Part shown: piece by piece, positions 41,712 to 52,824 of the stretch
Numbering within the stretch: position 1 is the first letter of the stretch
Layout: each line of letters begins with the position of its first letter
DNA from: an uncultured SAR86 cluster bacterium
GTDB lineage: Bacteria > Pseudomonadota > Gammaproteobacteria > Magnimaribacterales > D2472
Assembly (NCBI GenBank): GCA_905181645.1
Contig: CAJIYN010000002.1
Coordinates: 186,001-250,000 of the forward strand
Reading direction: 5' to 3'
Length of the DNA: 64,000 nucleotides
Position numbers and translations under genes: made by a program
Notes under the pieces: generated by a model
The model's database searches: none
What the model was told of the DNA's origin: nothing
Seen by the model: the letters and a program-made list of their open reading frames with translations, nothing else

Positions 41712-41934
41712 AATATAGTCGGATATGGCTCATAAAGATGAAAAAGATGAAATTGTCACAAAGAATTTAAGCAGTCTCGCCGCCAAACCTTTGGTAAGTC
41801 GTTTCGTTATTCAATTTAGTGTCTGGAATAGACGGGTGTTAATGCTGAATTATGATTTTAGACGTTTTAACGACATCGTTATTAGAGATAAACTGAACGA
41901 AATAAACTCCGTTATTTAAATGACTTAAATTCAT
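41712..41934 (-). other. Foreign block between tig and clpP with a T9SS type A sorting-domain tail
   Basis: From 41934 to 41839 the minus strand reads MNLSHLNNGVYFVQFISNND followed by VVKTSKIIIQH and a stop. The pattern LSxLNNGVYFVxF...KxxKIIIQ-stop is the C-terminal sorting tail of proteins secreted by the type IX system, which is confined to Bacteroidota. The remaining 125 bp (41712-41838) has no recognised gene. The block displaces the last few codons of tig and the first about 55-60 of clpP, about the length of sequence that should stand there. Confidence 0.72.
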
Positions 41935-43175
41935 TTTCTAATTTTTCAATGAGTTGGTTCTCTAAAATCATCATATTAAATTGCTCAAGCTGTTTAGGCT
42001 GACTTACAACCCAAGACTCAAATTGTTCTGGATCTTTGTATTTCTTAGCTTCTTCAGCAATGAACTCTTTGAGCTTATCACTCTCAACTTTAATTTCATA
42101 GAATTTAATTAATTCTGCAAAAAGAAGATCTAATCTAACTCTTTTAGATGCATCTTCTGCAAAAGATTCAATTGGAAACAAATCAGCTTCAGCATTTTCA
42201 ACACTTTGCCCTATTCTCATCAAAGCATCTTTTCTCATTAATTCAGATTGCTCATTAACTGTTGCATTAGGTGCATTAAATGAATGAGATTTTAAAAGTA
42301 ATTCATAAATAGATTCTTTTGTCAGACCTTTTTCTTGCATCTCAACCTCTTTATCCATTCTTGATTTAATTTCAGTTCTAAAAGCAGCTTCGTCCTCAAC
42401 TTCCATGCTTAACTTTTCAAATAGATCTTTATTTATTTCAGCAAGCTTATTCTCTTGAACTTTTAATAAGTTGATTTTAAATTCTGCATCCTTTCCAGCC
42501 AAATCTTGCTTAAAATAGTCATCAGGAAATTTTGCAGTTATGGTAAATTCTGTTTTAGGGTCTTTATCTAATAAATTTTCTTCAAATCCAGGTATCATGG
42601 ATTTACTACCTAAAACTAATTTAAAGTCTTTTGCGCTATTGCCTTCAAAGGGCTCGCCATCTACCCTGCCCTCAAAATCCATAACCAGCTGATCATCATT
42701 TTGAGATTTTCTAGAGACATCTTCCCAATCTCCATATCTTCCAAATATCATCTATTGCTAAATCTAAATCCGAATCTTCAATTTCGATTGAATGCTTTTC
42801 ATAACTAGACCATCTTGAAATTTTGACTTTTATGTCAGGAAAAACTTCAAATACAGCTGAATACTTTATAGGCTTAGCTGGGTCATCGCTATCTATGCTG
42901 ATAGATGGGACGCAGGCAGGCCTGATTTTATTCTCTGCAAGCTCTTTTGGGTAAGAGTCTTGTATTAATTCGTTAAGAACATCAGCATGGATTGAAGGGC
43001 CATACCTTTTCTCAAGAACGTCTGCAGGAACCTTGCCTTTTCTAAACCCTTTCATTTTGCAGTACCTTTAATTTTATTTATCTTGCTATCAAATTTAGCT
43101 TTGTAGTCCTCAACTGGAAGAGTTACATCTAATTTTCTTTCTAGATCTTTTCAGTTTTTTTAATTTACTAGCCAT
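41912..43175 (-). CDS. tig: Trigger factor, frameshifted, tail altered
   Basis: Ribosome-bound chaperone with PPIase activity. Start MASKLKKLKRSRKK at 43175 with a shift near 43150, then LPVEDYKAKFDSKINKI, the ribosome-docking signature GFRKGKVPADVLEKRYG, a shift near 42745, the FKBP-type domain (DQLVMDFEGRVDGEPFEG, MIPGFEENLL) and the long helical C-domain. The last residues NEFKSFK-stop are read from the foreign block's other frame, so the true tail is probably missing a few residues. About 415 residues. First gene of the tig-clpP-clpX-lon cluster, preceded by tRNA-His. Confidence 0.93.
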
Positions 43176-43197
43176 ATTATTTTATTTATATCCAAAA

Positions 43198-43275
43198 TGG
43201 GGCGAGCGATGGGGTTCGAACCCACGGCCTCCGGAGCCACAATCCAGCGCTCTAACCTACTGAGCTACGCCCGCC
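43198..43275 (-). tRNA. tRNA-His(GTG)
   Basis: Cloverleaf on the minus strand with the extra 5' G of tRNA-His pairing with C73 (GGCGGGCG with CGCTCGCC). The anticodon stem CTGGA/TCCGG holds loop TTGTGGC with anticodon GTG; T arm GTGGG-TTCGAAC-CCCAT; CCA encoded. Confidence 0.96.
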
Positions 43276-43337
43276 AAGAAACGAGACATTATAGATTAAA
43301 AATCTTATAATTTATTTATTAATAGGGATTTTTTATT

Positions 43338-44732
<1,395 letters not shown>

Positions 44733-44743
44733 AAAAAATTCTG

Positions 44744-45217
44744 ATGAATTGGAAGTGCAGGCATACATGGATACGAAGTGCTCATAATACTAAATGGTGT
44801 TTACTCGGATGTTCCATTGGAGACTTTGGAACTATTTTTGCATTTCAACAGTTTGATCATGGATTAAGTATATGGATAGTAATGTCTTTGGCGATAATAA
44901 ACGGCTTAATAACAAGTATTGCGTTAGAGACAGTGATACTAATGAGACAGGCTTTTGAATTCAAGTCAGCTCTAGAGACAGCATTTAAGATGAGTTTTGT
45001 GAGTATGGTAGCAATGGAGGTTGCTATGAATATCACAGATATAATATTAGTAGGTGGGGTTCTAACCTGGTGGGTAATTCCAATTATGTTAATTGCAGGT
45101 TTCCTAACTCCTTGGCCTTACAATTATTGGAGACTAAAAAAATGTGTGATGGATGAAGAGGGTGAAATTGCTCTCTGTACACTAAGTGCTATCAATTGGG
45201 GAAATATTAAAATTTAG
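44744..45217 (+). CDS. DUF4396-type four-helix membrane protein, C-terminus replaced
   Basis: Inner-membrane protein with about four helices. CLLGCSIGDFGTIFAF, GLITSIALETVIL, FKMSFVSMVAMEVAMNITDI and GFLTPWPYNYWRLKK are the recurring blocks of the DUF4396 family, whose members sit near copper or heavy-metal genes in some genomes; function unknown. It follows gdhA by 11 bp. After NYWRLKK the text becomes MDEEGEIALCTLSAINWGN, which is ribonucleotide-reductase sequence (see 45145-45213), whereas the family normally ends within a few residues of this point. Confidence 0.7.
   Translation: MNWKCRHTWIRSAHNTKWCLLGCSIGDFGTIFAFQQFDHGLSIWIVMSLAIINGLITSIALETVILMRQAFEFKSALETAFKMSFVSMVAMEVAMNITDIILVGGVLTWWVIPIMLIAGFLTPWPYNYWRLKKCVMDEEGEIALCTLSAINWGNIKI
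45145..45213 (+). other. NrdA (class Ia ribonucleotide reductase large subunit) fragment
   Basis: VMDEEGEIALCTLSAINWGN corresponds closely to the E. coli NrdA stretch DENGEIALCTLSAFNLGAIN near the active site. Only about 22 codons are present, fused in frame to the DUF4396 protein and ending at a stop just before the GST gene. No other nrdA sequence is in the window. Confidence 0.65.
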
Positions 45218-45219
45218 TT

Positions 45220-45840
45220 TTATTCTTCCCAGGGATCATTTTTATTCATAATATTTGCTAGTAACGAACTTTCTAAAAAATGTTCAAGCCATGATTTAAC
45301 TTGATGTATTTCATTTAATGAATCAAACCATTCAGGGTCTGCGATTCTAAATTGTCTTATAAAAGGCAGAATACAAATGTCTAATTTATTTACAGAGTCT
45401 CCAAAAAACCAATTTGAATTTGAAATACTGTTTTCAATTTTATTCAAAATCTCCAAGCACTTACTTCTACTTTGTATTGGATTGGCATCTTCATACCTTA
45501 CCGAATATTTATATCTATCTAAATTAAACTTAAATTCCTCATCAAAAAGTGTAATAAGCTCGTTGGTTAATGCTTGCTGATCTGGAAGGAGTTGATTTAT
45601 AAATATATTATTGATATCTAGTGCCCACTCAACAATCTCAAGACTCTCATCAATCACTGTATCATTATCAATTTTAAGAACTGGCACCGTTCCTTTTGGA
45701 GATAGATCTAGCATTGACTGAGGTTTATTTTTTAAATGGACTTCTCTTAGCTCACACTTAGTATTAGTTAAAAAAATTGCCATTCTAGCTCTCATGGCAT
45801 AAGGGCATCTTTTAAATGAATACAATATAGGCTTTTTCAT
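45220..45840 (-). CDS. Glutathione S-transferase family protein
   Basis: 206 residues. Thioredoxin-like N-domain MKKPILYSFKRCPYAMRARM with CPYA (a Cys-type active site as in YibF/omega-like GSTs), the cis-Pro region KGTVPVLKIDN and the glutathione gamma-Glu contact DESLEIVEW; helical C-domain with WFFGDSVNKLDICILPFIRQ. The start at 45840 is taken at MKKPILY rather than the upstream ATG at 45882, because it lies directly at the fold start and 2 bp after trhO's stop. Acts in cytosolic glutathione conjugation or thiol reduction; substrate unknown. Confidence 0.9.
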   Translation of the reverse strand: MKKPILYSFKRCPYAMRARMAIFLTNTKCELREVHLKNKPQSMLDLSPKGTVPVLKIDNDTVIDESLEIVEWALDINNIFINQLLPDQQALTNELITLFDEEFKFNLDRYKYSVRYEDANPIQSRSKCLEILNKIENSISNSNWFFGDSVNKLDICILPFIRQFRIADPEWFDSLNEIHQVKSWLEHFLESSLLANIMNKNDPWEE

Positions 45841-45841
45841 A

Positions 45842-46779
45842 TTAGTTCTCTTTAGCGAAATCAGCACCAAGATGTTTTTCATTTCTCTCTTTAGATAAAT
45901 CTACTTGTAGCTGCCTGCTGGCATATCTAGATTTCTGATCATCGGTCTTGCTATCAAAACAGCCAGGGCATGATATTCCTCTTTGATACTTATCAGAAGA
46001 TTTATCTAAATCAGTATTAAATAAATTTTTTTTCACTATCGTAGGAACCTACTGATAAATCCTGTTTAACTGAAACTCTGTCATCAAAGACAAAACATTC
46101 TCCTTGCCATAAGCTTGTTATCTTCATCAACTGATTCAAAATATTTTAAAATGCCGCCTTTTAAATGATAAACATCATTAAAGCCTTCATTTTTCATGTA
46201 GGAGGATGCTTTTTCACAACGGATACCACCGGTACAAAACATAGCAACTTTTTTTGAATTCTTATCTGATTCTGAAAAACCTTGAGAATCAACCCATTTA
46301 GGGAAATCTTTAAATGTTTTAGTTTTTGGATTTACAGAATTATTAAATGAACCAATAGAACATTCATAGTTATTTCTTACATCAATTAATAAAACATTTT
46401 TAATTAAATTATTCCAATCAGAAGCATCTACATAATTTCCAGCTTGTATATTAGGATTTATACTAGGATTGCCAATAGTTACAATTTCATCTTTTAGCTT
46501 AACTTTTAATCTTAAAAATGGATTGTCTTTAGATTCTGAAAATTTAATATCAATATCATCAAAGCCTTCGAGATCTTTAATGCAATTTAGCGCAATTAAA
46601 ATATTAGCTTGGTCTCCAGAAATAGTTCCATTTAAACCTTCGTAACCAACTAATATAGTTCCAAAAATTTTATGATTTAATAATTGTTTTTTTAAAAGTT
46701 CTTGCGTAGCCTCAGGATCAACTACTGGTGAAAATTTATATAAAGCTGCTACAGAGTACATAGTGATTTTTAAAGGCAC
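45842..46779 (-). CDS. trhO: tRNA uridine(34) hydroxylase / rhodanese-domain protein, two frameshifts
   Basis: Rhodanese-type enzyme hydroxylating U34 of certain tRNAs (formerly YceA). N-domain MPLKITMYSVAALYKFSPV; acylphosphatase-like part with YEGLNGTISG; rhodanese domain with VLLIDVRNNYECSIGSF and the catalytic Cys in AMFCTGGIRCEKASSYM, then FNDVYHLKGGILKYFE. Shifts near 46090 and near 46035 join it to FVFDDRVSVKQDL, a zinc-type CPGC motif and RYASRQLQVDLSKERNEKHLG, the standard tail. About 312 residues. Followed on the same strand by the GST gene. Confidence 0.92.
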
Positions 46780-46825
46780 TATTGTTTCTTGCTAAGATTG
46801 ATTAATGGTGATGACAAGAGAAAAA

Positions 46826-46902
46826 TGGCGCGCCTGAAGAGATTCGAACTCCTGACCCACGGTTTAGAAAACCGTTGCTCTATCCAACTGAGCTACAGGC
46901 GC
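46826..46902 (-). tRNA. tRNA-Arg(TCT)
   Basis: 77-nt cloverleaf on the minus strand; acceptor GCGCCTG/CAGGCGC, discriminator G and encoded CCA. The anticodon stem ACGGT/ACCGT holds loop TTTCTAA with anticodon TCT. The gap to the next tRNA is 3 bp. Confidence 0.96.
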
Positions 46903-46905
46903 ACA

Positions 46906-46982
46906 TGGTCGGGGTAGTAAGATTCGAACTTACGACCACTCGCTCCCAAAGCGAGTGCGCTACCAGACTGCGCTATACCCCG
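46906..46982 (-). tRNA. tRNA-Pro(TGG)
   Basis: 77-nt cloverleaf on the minus strand; acceptor CGGGGTA/TACCCCG, encoded CCA. The anticodon stem CTCGC/GCGAG holds loop TTTGGGA with anticodon TGG. It is directly upstream of tRNA-Arg, so the two are transcribed together. Confidence 0.97.
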
Positions 46983-47062
46983 AGGATGCAAATAGTAAAG
47001 TTTATGGAATAAATAAGCAATCACCATGGGCATAAATATTTTTTGATGACATAATTACAGCT

Positions 47063-47895
47063 ATGAATGTAAAAATATTAGATGGTAAATCTCTAGCTCT
47101 TGACACCGAAGAGTCTATAACAAAACAAGTGACAGAATTAAATGAGAAAGGAATCGTACCTACCCTTGCAACGATTTTAGTTGGTCAAGATCCTGCTTCT
47201 GAGACATATGTAAAGATGAAAAGAAATACTTGTGCAAGAGTAGGCATGAAATCAATTGCTGTTGAAATGTCAGACACCACAACAACCGAAGAACTCTTAA
47301 ATAAAATAAATGACCTCAATAATGATGAAAATGTCCATGGAATTCTATTACAACACCCAGTCCCAAGTCAGATTGATGAAAGGCAATGTTTTGACGCTAT
47401 TGATTTAAGTAAAGATGTTGATGGTGTTACCTGTCTTGGCTTTGGAAATATGTCTATGGGTCTTCCTGCATTTGGATCATGTACACCTGCAGGCATCATG
47501 AGATTGCTTGAACATTATCAGATTGAAATTCAAGGTAAAAATGCTGTTGTAGTTGGAAGAAGCCCAATTCTAGGAAAGCCAATGGCTATGATGCTATTAA
47601 ATAAAAATGCTACTGTTACTATTTGTCATTCAAGAACTCAGCATATTGAAGACTTCAAGCAGATATTTTAGTTGGTGCTGTTGGAATTCCAAGGTTTATT
47701 AAGCATGAATGGATTAAAGAAGGTGCAGTGGTTGTAGATGCTGGATATCATCCAGAAAAATGTGGAGATATAGACTTAGAAAATATTGAATTAAAAGCTT
47801 CTGCTTATACACCTGTTCCAGGAGGAGTAGGACCTATGACAATAAATACTTTAATACTTCAGACCCTTCAATCTGCTCAAAGATCTAAGATTTAG
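47063..47895 (+). CDS. folD: Methylenetetrahydrofolate dehydrogenase/cyclohydrolase, one frameshift
   Basis: Bifunctional one-carbon enzyme converting 5,10-methylene-THF to 10-formyl-THF with [16 protein letters not shown]; catalytic Lys in [12 protein letters not shown] (YxxxK), [45 protein letters not shown], and [18 protein letters not shown] (NADP loop). Shift near 47662, then [22 protein letters not shown] and [12 protein letters not shown]. About 277 residues. Its 3' end overlaps the convergent DUF4389 gene by 11 bp. Confidence 0.95.
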
Positions 47896-48284
47896 GCTCT
47901 TCTTCGGAAACCTCAGCTGTGTTTTCTTCTGAGCTTTCTGGTACTTTACAGAATAGTGGTTCATCTGCTTCACCTTCAACTATTTCAGGGGCATTGCTGT
48001 CATTATCTTCGCTTGAAGATTTCTTAAAAGGAAATGGCATTTCTTCTGTTTGAAAGAGTAAAAAATTTAAAGTATCGTCAAAAAATAAGAATATCTGCTT
48101 ATTAAAATTAAATAATGCTTCATTTATTTTTGAAGTAAATAAGAAAAACAATGAAGGCTATTACTAAAGCTATATTTAGAGCAAATTGAATTGCAAATGC
48201 ATAAACTGTCATAAAGAAAAAGCGTTTCCACTTTCCTACTTTTAATACTTCTTCTTTAACTTCCTCTCTATTAAAATTATCCAT
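47885..48284 (-). CDS. DUF4389 membrane protein, one frameshift
   Basis: About 132 residues. [20 protein letters not shown] then a hydrophobic helix ([18 protein letters not shown]), a shift near 48130-48150, then the second part with [17 protein letters not shown], the signature of the DUF4389 family (lipid-associated membrane proteins of unknown role). The acidic tail ([17 protein letters not shown] and [14 protein letters not shown]) is longer than usual. Starts 3 bp after gpsA's extended stop, so it probably shares its transcript. Confidence 0.72.
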
Positions 48285-48287
48285 AAT

Positions 48288-49309
48288 TTAATTTCCTCTG
48301 TGTGTGAATTCTACATCAATTTCATGCGGATGATTAATCAAATCATCTAATAAACTTTCAGAATATTAATCTTTATAAATAATTTTATATAAAGATTCCA
48401 TCAGTGGCATATTAATCTGATGAGCTGCTGCTTCTTCATGAGCTACTTCCAATGTCCTGATGCCCTCTGCGACTTGTCCAACTTTATCTTTAGCTTCTTC
48501 TAAATTTAGACCTTTACCTAAAAAAGCTCCTAATTGAAAATTTCTTGAAAGAGTTGATGTGCATGTTGCTAGTAAATCCCCCATTCCTGCTAAGCCTAAA
48601 AAATGTTGATGGATTGGCTCCCTTAGCAACTGCGAATCTACTCATCTCTGCCATGCTTCTGGTAAGAATAAGACCATTTGCATTTTCACCAACCTCAAGT
48701 GAGCTAGCTAGACCGCAAATAATTGCATAAATATTTTTTAGAGCGCAATTGCATTTCATAACAAATAATGACTATAAAAGAAGCCATTTTAAAAGTACTT
48801 GAAGAACAAAAGTCTGCATTGACTTACTCATAAGAGATTTGTTTTTACTGGCAATAACTGTTCCTGCTATTTTATTATCAGCTATCTCTCTAGCTAAATT
48901 CGTTATTATTTAAAATAATATCGCCTTTAAAAGATAGATTATCTTCAATAATATTACTCATAGTTTTAAATGGATTATGTCTTATGCCTTTAGTGCATGA
49001 AATTACATCAATATTAGAATCAATTAAAGGAGCTATTCTTTTTACAATAGTTTCAAAAATAAGACTTGGTGTAGCTATCAGAATTAATGAAGAATCTTTT
49101 ATGACTTCTTCTAACTCTTCAGAGGCCTTTATATTATTTGAAAGCTGAAGTTCTGGATGGTAGGTTGAGTTAGCACCTTCTGAGTTAATTCTAAGAGCTT
49201 GCTCTGCATCTCTGACCCACAATGTAACCTCATTACCATTAGAAGCAGCTATGTTTGCAAGAACAGTTCCAAAACTTCCGCCACCTAGAACTGCTACTTT
49301 ATTTTGCAT
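48288..49309 (-). CDS. gpsA: Glycerol-3-phosphate dehydrogenase [NAD(P)+], frameshifted and with an internal stop
   Basis: Makes sn-glycerol-3-phosphate for phospholipids. [20 protein letters not shown] is the dinucleotide-binding loop, with VTLWVRD and [11 protein letters not shown], then a damaged region (48770-48910) with [13 protein letters not shown], followed by [20 protein letters not shown] and [20 protein letters not shown] with C-terminal [10 protein letters not shown] stop at 48366 interrupts a frame that continues to 48288 as [19 protein letters not shown], matching where the family C-terminus should be; the extended length of about 340 is normal. Multiple breaks look like consensus faults. 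It starts 8 bp after htpG. Confidence 0.9.
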
Positions 49310-49317
49310 GGTAAGTC

Positions 49318-51130
49318 CTATGAAAGATATTTATCTAATTGTCGGAGGTATTTTGCCGGATCTTTGGGCGAGCCGCCTTCTGCAATTACAGCATAATCAT
49401 ATAGGAAATCTACAAAAGATTACGAATTTTCCTAATAATTGGGTTATAGTGTTCCTGAACTATTTGTGTAAGTTTTGGTCCGTTAGGATCAGTTGCTTCA
49501 CCTAAATCCTGGCCAGCACAAAAGGCTTTTTCTTAATTGTGCTCCAGGTTCATTTTTAGGCAAAAGTAAGCATGTTGCTGAATTAACTAAACGGCTACTT
49601 ACCACAACATCAGAGACTCTATCAGAAAGATGTTTTTTAATTTTAGTAACAACGTCCTGATCAGTTTCTGAAACCTTTGGCTTCTCACTATCTTGAATAT
49701 CATCTTTTGCAACATTAACTAGCTCTTTACCTTTATATTCCATCAAGCTTGACATTAACCACTCGTCAATTCTATCTGTGAGCATTAATACTTCAGTATT
49801 ATTGGCCTTATGTCCCTCAATATGTGGTGAATTAATAGCTGCCTCAAATGTATCAGCGACACAGTAATAAATTTTATCTTGAGATGCTGGTATTCTAGAT
49901 AAATAGTCATCAAGTGTTTGACTTACATCATTCTCTTCATTAATAGATGATGCGAATAGCATTAAACTTGCTAGAAGTTCACGATTTTCAAAATCTTCAG
50001 CTGGCCCTTCTTTGATTACAAGGCCATATTCTTTCCAAAAATCTTTGTAAGAATCTAATGATTTCTTTTTCATCTTAACTAGTGCGTCTAAAACTTTTTT
50101 AGTCACTGACTTTTTAATGGTATCTACTAAATGATGCTCTTGTAAAATTTCTCTAGAAACATTGAGAGGTAAATCGCTGGTATCGATGATACCTCTAACA
50201 AATCTTAAATATAAAGGAAGGAAATGTGATGCATCATCCATTATAAATACTCTTTGTATATAAAGTTTTACACCTCTGGGTGACTCTCTATTCCATAAGT
50301 CAAAAGGCGGTTTAGATGGAACATATAATAAATTAGTATATTCACTCTTACCTTCAACTTTGTTATGCACCCAAAACAAAGGATCTTCTTGATCAAATGT
50401 AGTGAATTTGTAAAAGTCATTATATTCCTCATCTTTTATTGATCTTTTTGGTTTTAACCATAAAGCCTCTGAATCGTTTATTCTATTTACCTCACCTGAT
50501 TCGGAAATTAGATTTAAAGGGAAATTTATATATTGGGAATATTTTTCTAGCAAAAATTTCACTCTAGATTTTTCAGCAAATTCTTTATTTTCATCATTTA
50601 AAAAAATCGTAATATCAGTGCCTCTTGTTTCTTTTTCTGCGGACTTGAGTTGATAGCTTTCTTCTCCAGAACTGGTCCATAATGTTGCTTCTTCGTTACT
50701 GCCCGCTTTGCGACTAATAACCTCAACTTTATCAGCAACCATAAACACAGAATAAAAGCCTACTCCAAATTGACCAATTAGATTTGAATCTTTTTTCTTA
50801 TCACCAGTAAGATTTCCAAGAAAAGAAGCTGTTCCTGATCTAGCAATTGTTCCTATATTTTCAACAACCTCAGCTTCTGTCATTCCTATACCATTATCAG
50901 AGATGACTATTTTATTCTCAGCAGAAATAACGTTAACGCTAATACCAAATTCTGATGCATCTTCTAATAATGTTTCATCAATAGGAGAATTAAATTGGCC
51001 AACTTTTTCTGCATGCATTAGAGACAAGTTCTCTAATAAAGATCTCTTTATTTGAATATAAAGAATGAATCATTAGCTTTAAAAGCTGTTTAGTTTCAGT
51101 CTGAAATGTTTTAGTTTTAGTGCGTGCCAT
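49318..51130 (-). CDS. htpG: Chaperone HtpG (Hsp90), frameshifted, C-terminal stretch replaced
   Basis: Cytosolic Hsp90-type ATPase. [33 protein letters not shown], then a small deletion near 51015 where SDAxxK should stand, [48 protein letters not shown], middle-domain [26 protein letters not shown]. The C-domain reaches [14 protein letters not shown] at 49530. Between 49417 and 49529 an enoyl-CoA-isomerase-like fragment appears; HtpG returns with [19 protein letters not shown] and ends at 49318. About 604 codons against the usual 620-635. Leads the htpG-gpsA-DUF4389 cluster. Confidence 0.95.
49417..49529 (-). other. PaaG-like enoyl-CoA isomerase/hydratase fragment inside htpG
   Basis: One clean minus-strand frame of about 37 codons: [30 protein letters not shown] and IIRKIRNL. 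The phrase (GR)xFCAGQDLxE...YNPxIRxIRxL is the crotonase-fold signature (oxyanion-hole G plus helix) of PaaG-type phenylacetyl-CoA epoxide isomerases. It is out of frame with htpG on one side, abuts LRK at a run of A residues, and lacks both ends of a paaG gene. Confidence 0.75.
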
Positions 51131-51203
51131 ATTTAAATCTCCGTAAACCCATTTTTTGGGTCTAATTAGTTAAATTCAAGTTAAAAACAGATAAATGCAA
51201 ATA

Positions 51204-51605
51204 CTAAGAAATTCTAATTAATTGTGCTACAGCAATGATAAATAGAATAATGGTGTTTAAAACACTTAGATTATGTAGAAATTTAAAAAGTCGATTCCAC
51301 CCTCTGTCTCGAGCGCTATTTGTAAGAGGAATAATAATAAAACCTATAAATGCAAGAATAGAAGCGCCTAAAGCAATCCAAAGATCCATGCTTGAAAACC
51401 ACAGATAAGATATTAATGAAGCAACAAGGCATATTAAAAAAAGCAGTAAGTAGTATCTTGGAAAAATAGCTCGAAGAAACTTAGAAGCATTGTCATTATC
51501 TAGAACCTTAAAAACTACAGGAGCTGTAAGAATAACCTGAGCGACTATAATCCCTAGTATAAGAGAGTAAGAAAGTGTTAAAAGTACTATTACTGCTTCA
51601 TTCAT
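51204..51605 (-). CDS. DUF4149 (TMEM205-like) membrane protein
   Basis: 133 residues with four predicted helices. TAPVVFKVLDNDNASKFLRAIFPRYYLL is the conserved first half, and TNSARDRGWNRLFKFLHNLS followed by a last helix (VLNTIILFIIAVAQLI) the second; this is the DUF4149/TMEM205-like family, of unknown function. Intact. The start at 51605 lies just past tRNA-Asp on the same strand, and the next gene downstream is htpG at 51130. Confidence 0.72.
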   Translation of the reverse strand: MNEAVIVLLTLSYSLILGIIVAQVILTAPVVFKVLDNDNASKFLRAIFPRYYLLLFLICLVASLISYLWFSSMDLWIALGASILAFIGFIIIPLTNSARDRGWNRLFKFLHNLSVLNTIILFIIAVAQLIRIS

Positions 51606-51612
51606 AATTAAG

Positions 51613-51687
51613 TGGCGGTCTGACGGGGAATCGAACCCCGAACATCGCCGTGACAGGGCGAGATTATAACCGTTTAACTACCAGACC
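51613..51687 (-). tRNA. tRNA-Asp(GTC)
   Basis: 75-nt cloverleaf on the minus strand; acceptor GGTCTGG/TCAGACC, discriminator G, encoded CCA. The anticodon stem TCGCC/GGCGA holds loop CTGTCAC with anticodon GTC; T arm CGGGG-TTCGATT-CCCCG. Confidence 0.96.
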
Positions 51688-51757
51688 ACTTAGGTATTTG
51701 ATTGAATAATATCTTGTTAAGACAAAAGTGCAACCAATTAGTTACAAGCTTATTAAA

Positions 51758-51834
51758 TGGTGGGTGATGACAGGTTCGAACTGCCGACCCTCTCGGTGTA
51801 AACGAGATGCTCTACCAAACTGAGCTAATCACCC
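51758..51834 (-). tRNA. tRNA-Val(TAC)
   Basis: 77-nt cloverleaf on the minus strand; acceptor GGGTGAT/ATCACCC, encoded CCA. The anticodon stem TCTCG/CGAGA holds loop TTTACAC with anticodon TAC. It lies 70 bp upstream of tRNA-Asp; Val-Asp tandem pairs are common in gammaproteobacteria. Confidence 0.97.
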
Positions 51835-51938
51835 AAAGCTGTAATCTAAAATTACCAATTCATAAGTACTTATTACTTATGAGCCGCATAATATACTATT
51901 TTATGAGAATAATTTAAATAAATTAAATCATCTATTTG

Positions 51939-52807
51939 CTATAACTTAGCTACATTAATTCTAGCTAAATATATTCAGAAATTAAATCTGACACCGATCG
52001 TTAATTAATTCACCAAAAATATAAGCAGCGCAGATTGTTGCAGTTACAGGCTGTAGCAATAATCCAATAGAGCCACCGGATGGTGAAATTCTGGCGATAC
52101 TATAAGTAATCATGTACTGACCACCAACCTGGCATAGTAAAGCAAGTAGAAATAGGTTTATCCATTCATCTAAAGATGGTGGAAGTATTTGAGATGATTC
52201 TATTAATGCAGCAGGAAGGGAAAATATACAACAAAATAAACTGGTGTAAAAAATAATACTTAGAGCCTCTTCTTTGCCAAGCCTTGAAATAAAGACCAAA
52301 TAGGTTGCATAAAAAACTGCTGCGATTAGGCTTAAGATATCGCCCAGTAAGATTACCTGATGTATAGGTGTCAGCGGATAGAATTAAACCTGCTACTCCC
52401 ATGTAAGTTACTCCAAGCGAGATAAAAAAATGTCTATTTAAGCTTTCTTTAAAAAAGAGAAAGTATATTAATGCTACAAAAATTGGGGCTGAATTAACAA
52501 TAATTGTTGAATTAGAGATTGAAGTCATCGTCATACTCCAATGCCATAAAGTTAAATCTATAGTAAATGCAAAAGCTGCAATAAAAGCAATGTATATAGA
52601 CTTCTTAGATCGGACTTTAAATACAAAGGATTTATTAAAATATAGGTTTATTAACAAAAGCATTGGTAGTGTAAGCAACATTCTGTAAAAAAGAATCCAA
52701 GATGGTGACATTTCGCTCCATCTAACAAAAATTGGAGCAAAGCCAATGAGGGCTGCGCCGCCTGCTAGTAAAATAAAATTATTTGCTCGATGTAAATTTT
52801 CGGTCAT
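51939..52807 (-). CDS. EamA-family (DMT) transporter, frameshifted
   Basis: Inner-membrane drug/metabolite transporter with two EamA repeats, ten helices expected. First repeat: GGAALIGFAPIFVRWSEMSP, FYRMLLTLPMLLLINLYF, WHWSMTMTSISNSTIIVNS, PIFVALIYFLFFKESLNR. A shift near 52340 leads into the second repeat: FYATYLVFISRLGKEEAL, LLALLCQVGGQYMITYSIAR, GLLLQPVTATICAAYIFGE. Near 51985 another shift seems to lead to a tail ending at 51939 (YLARINVAKL), but that end is uncertain. Substrate unknown; relatives export amino acids or nucleotides. Divergent from xseA, 17 bp away. Confidence 0.85.
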
Positions 52808-52824
52808 AAAGCTATACTTCTGTT

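Noticed and set aside
41725-41919. 64-residue plus-strand protein [11 protein letters not shown]...
   Set aside because: It lies within the foreign block; the minus strand there has a better-supported T9SS tail and the frame shows no family.
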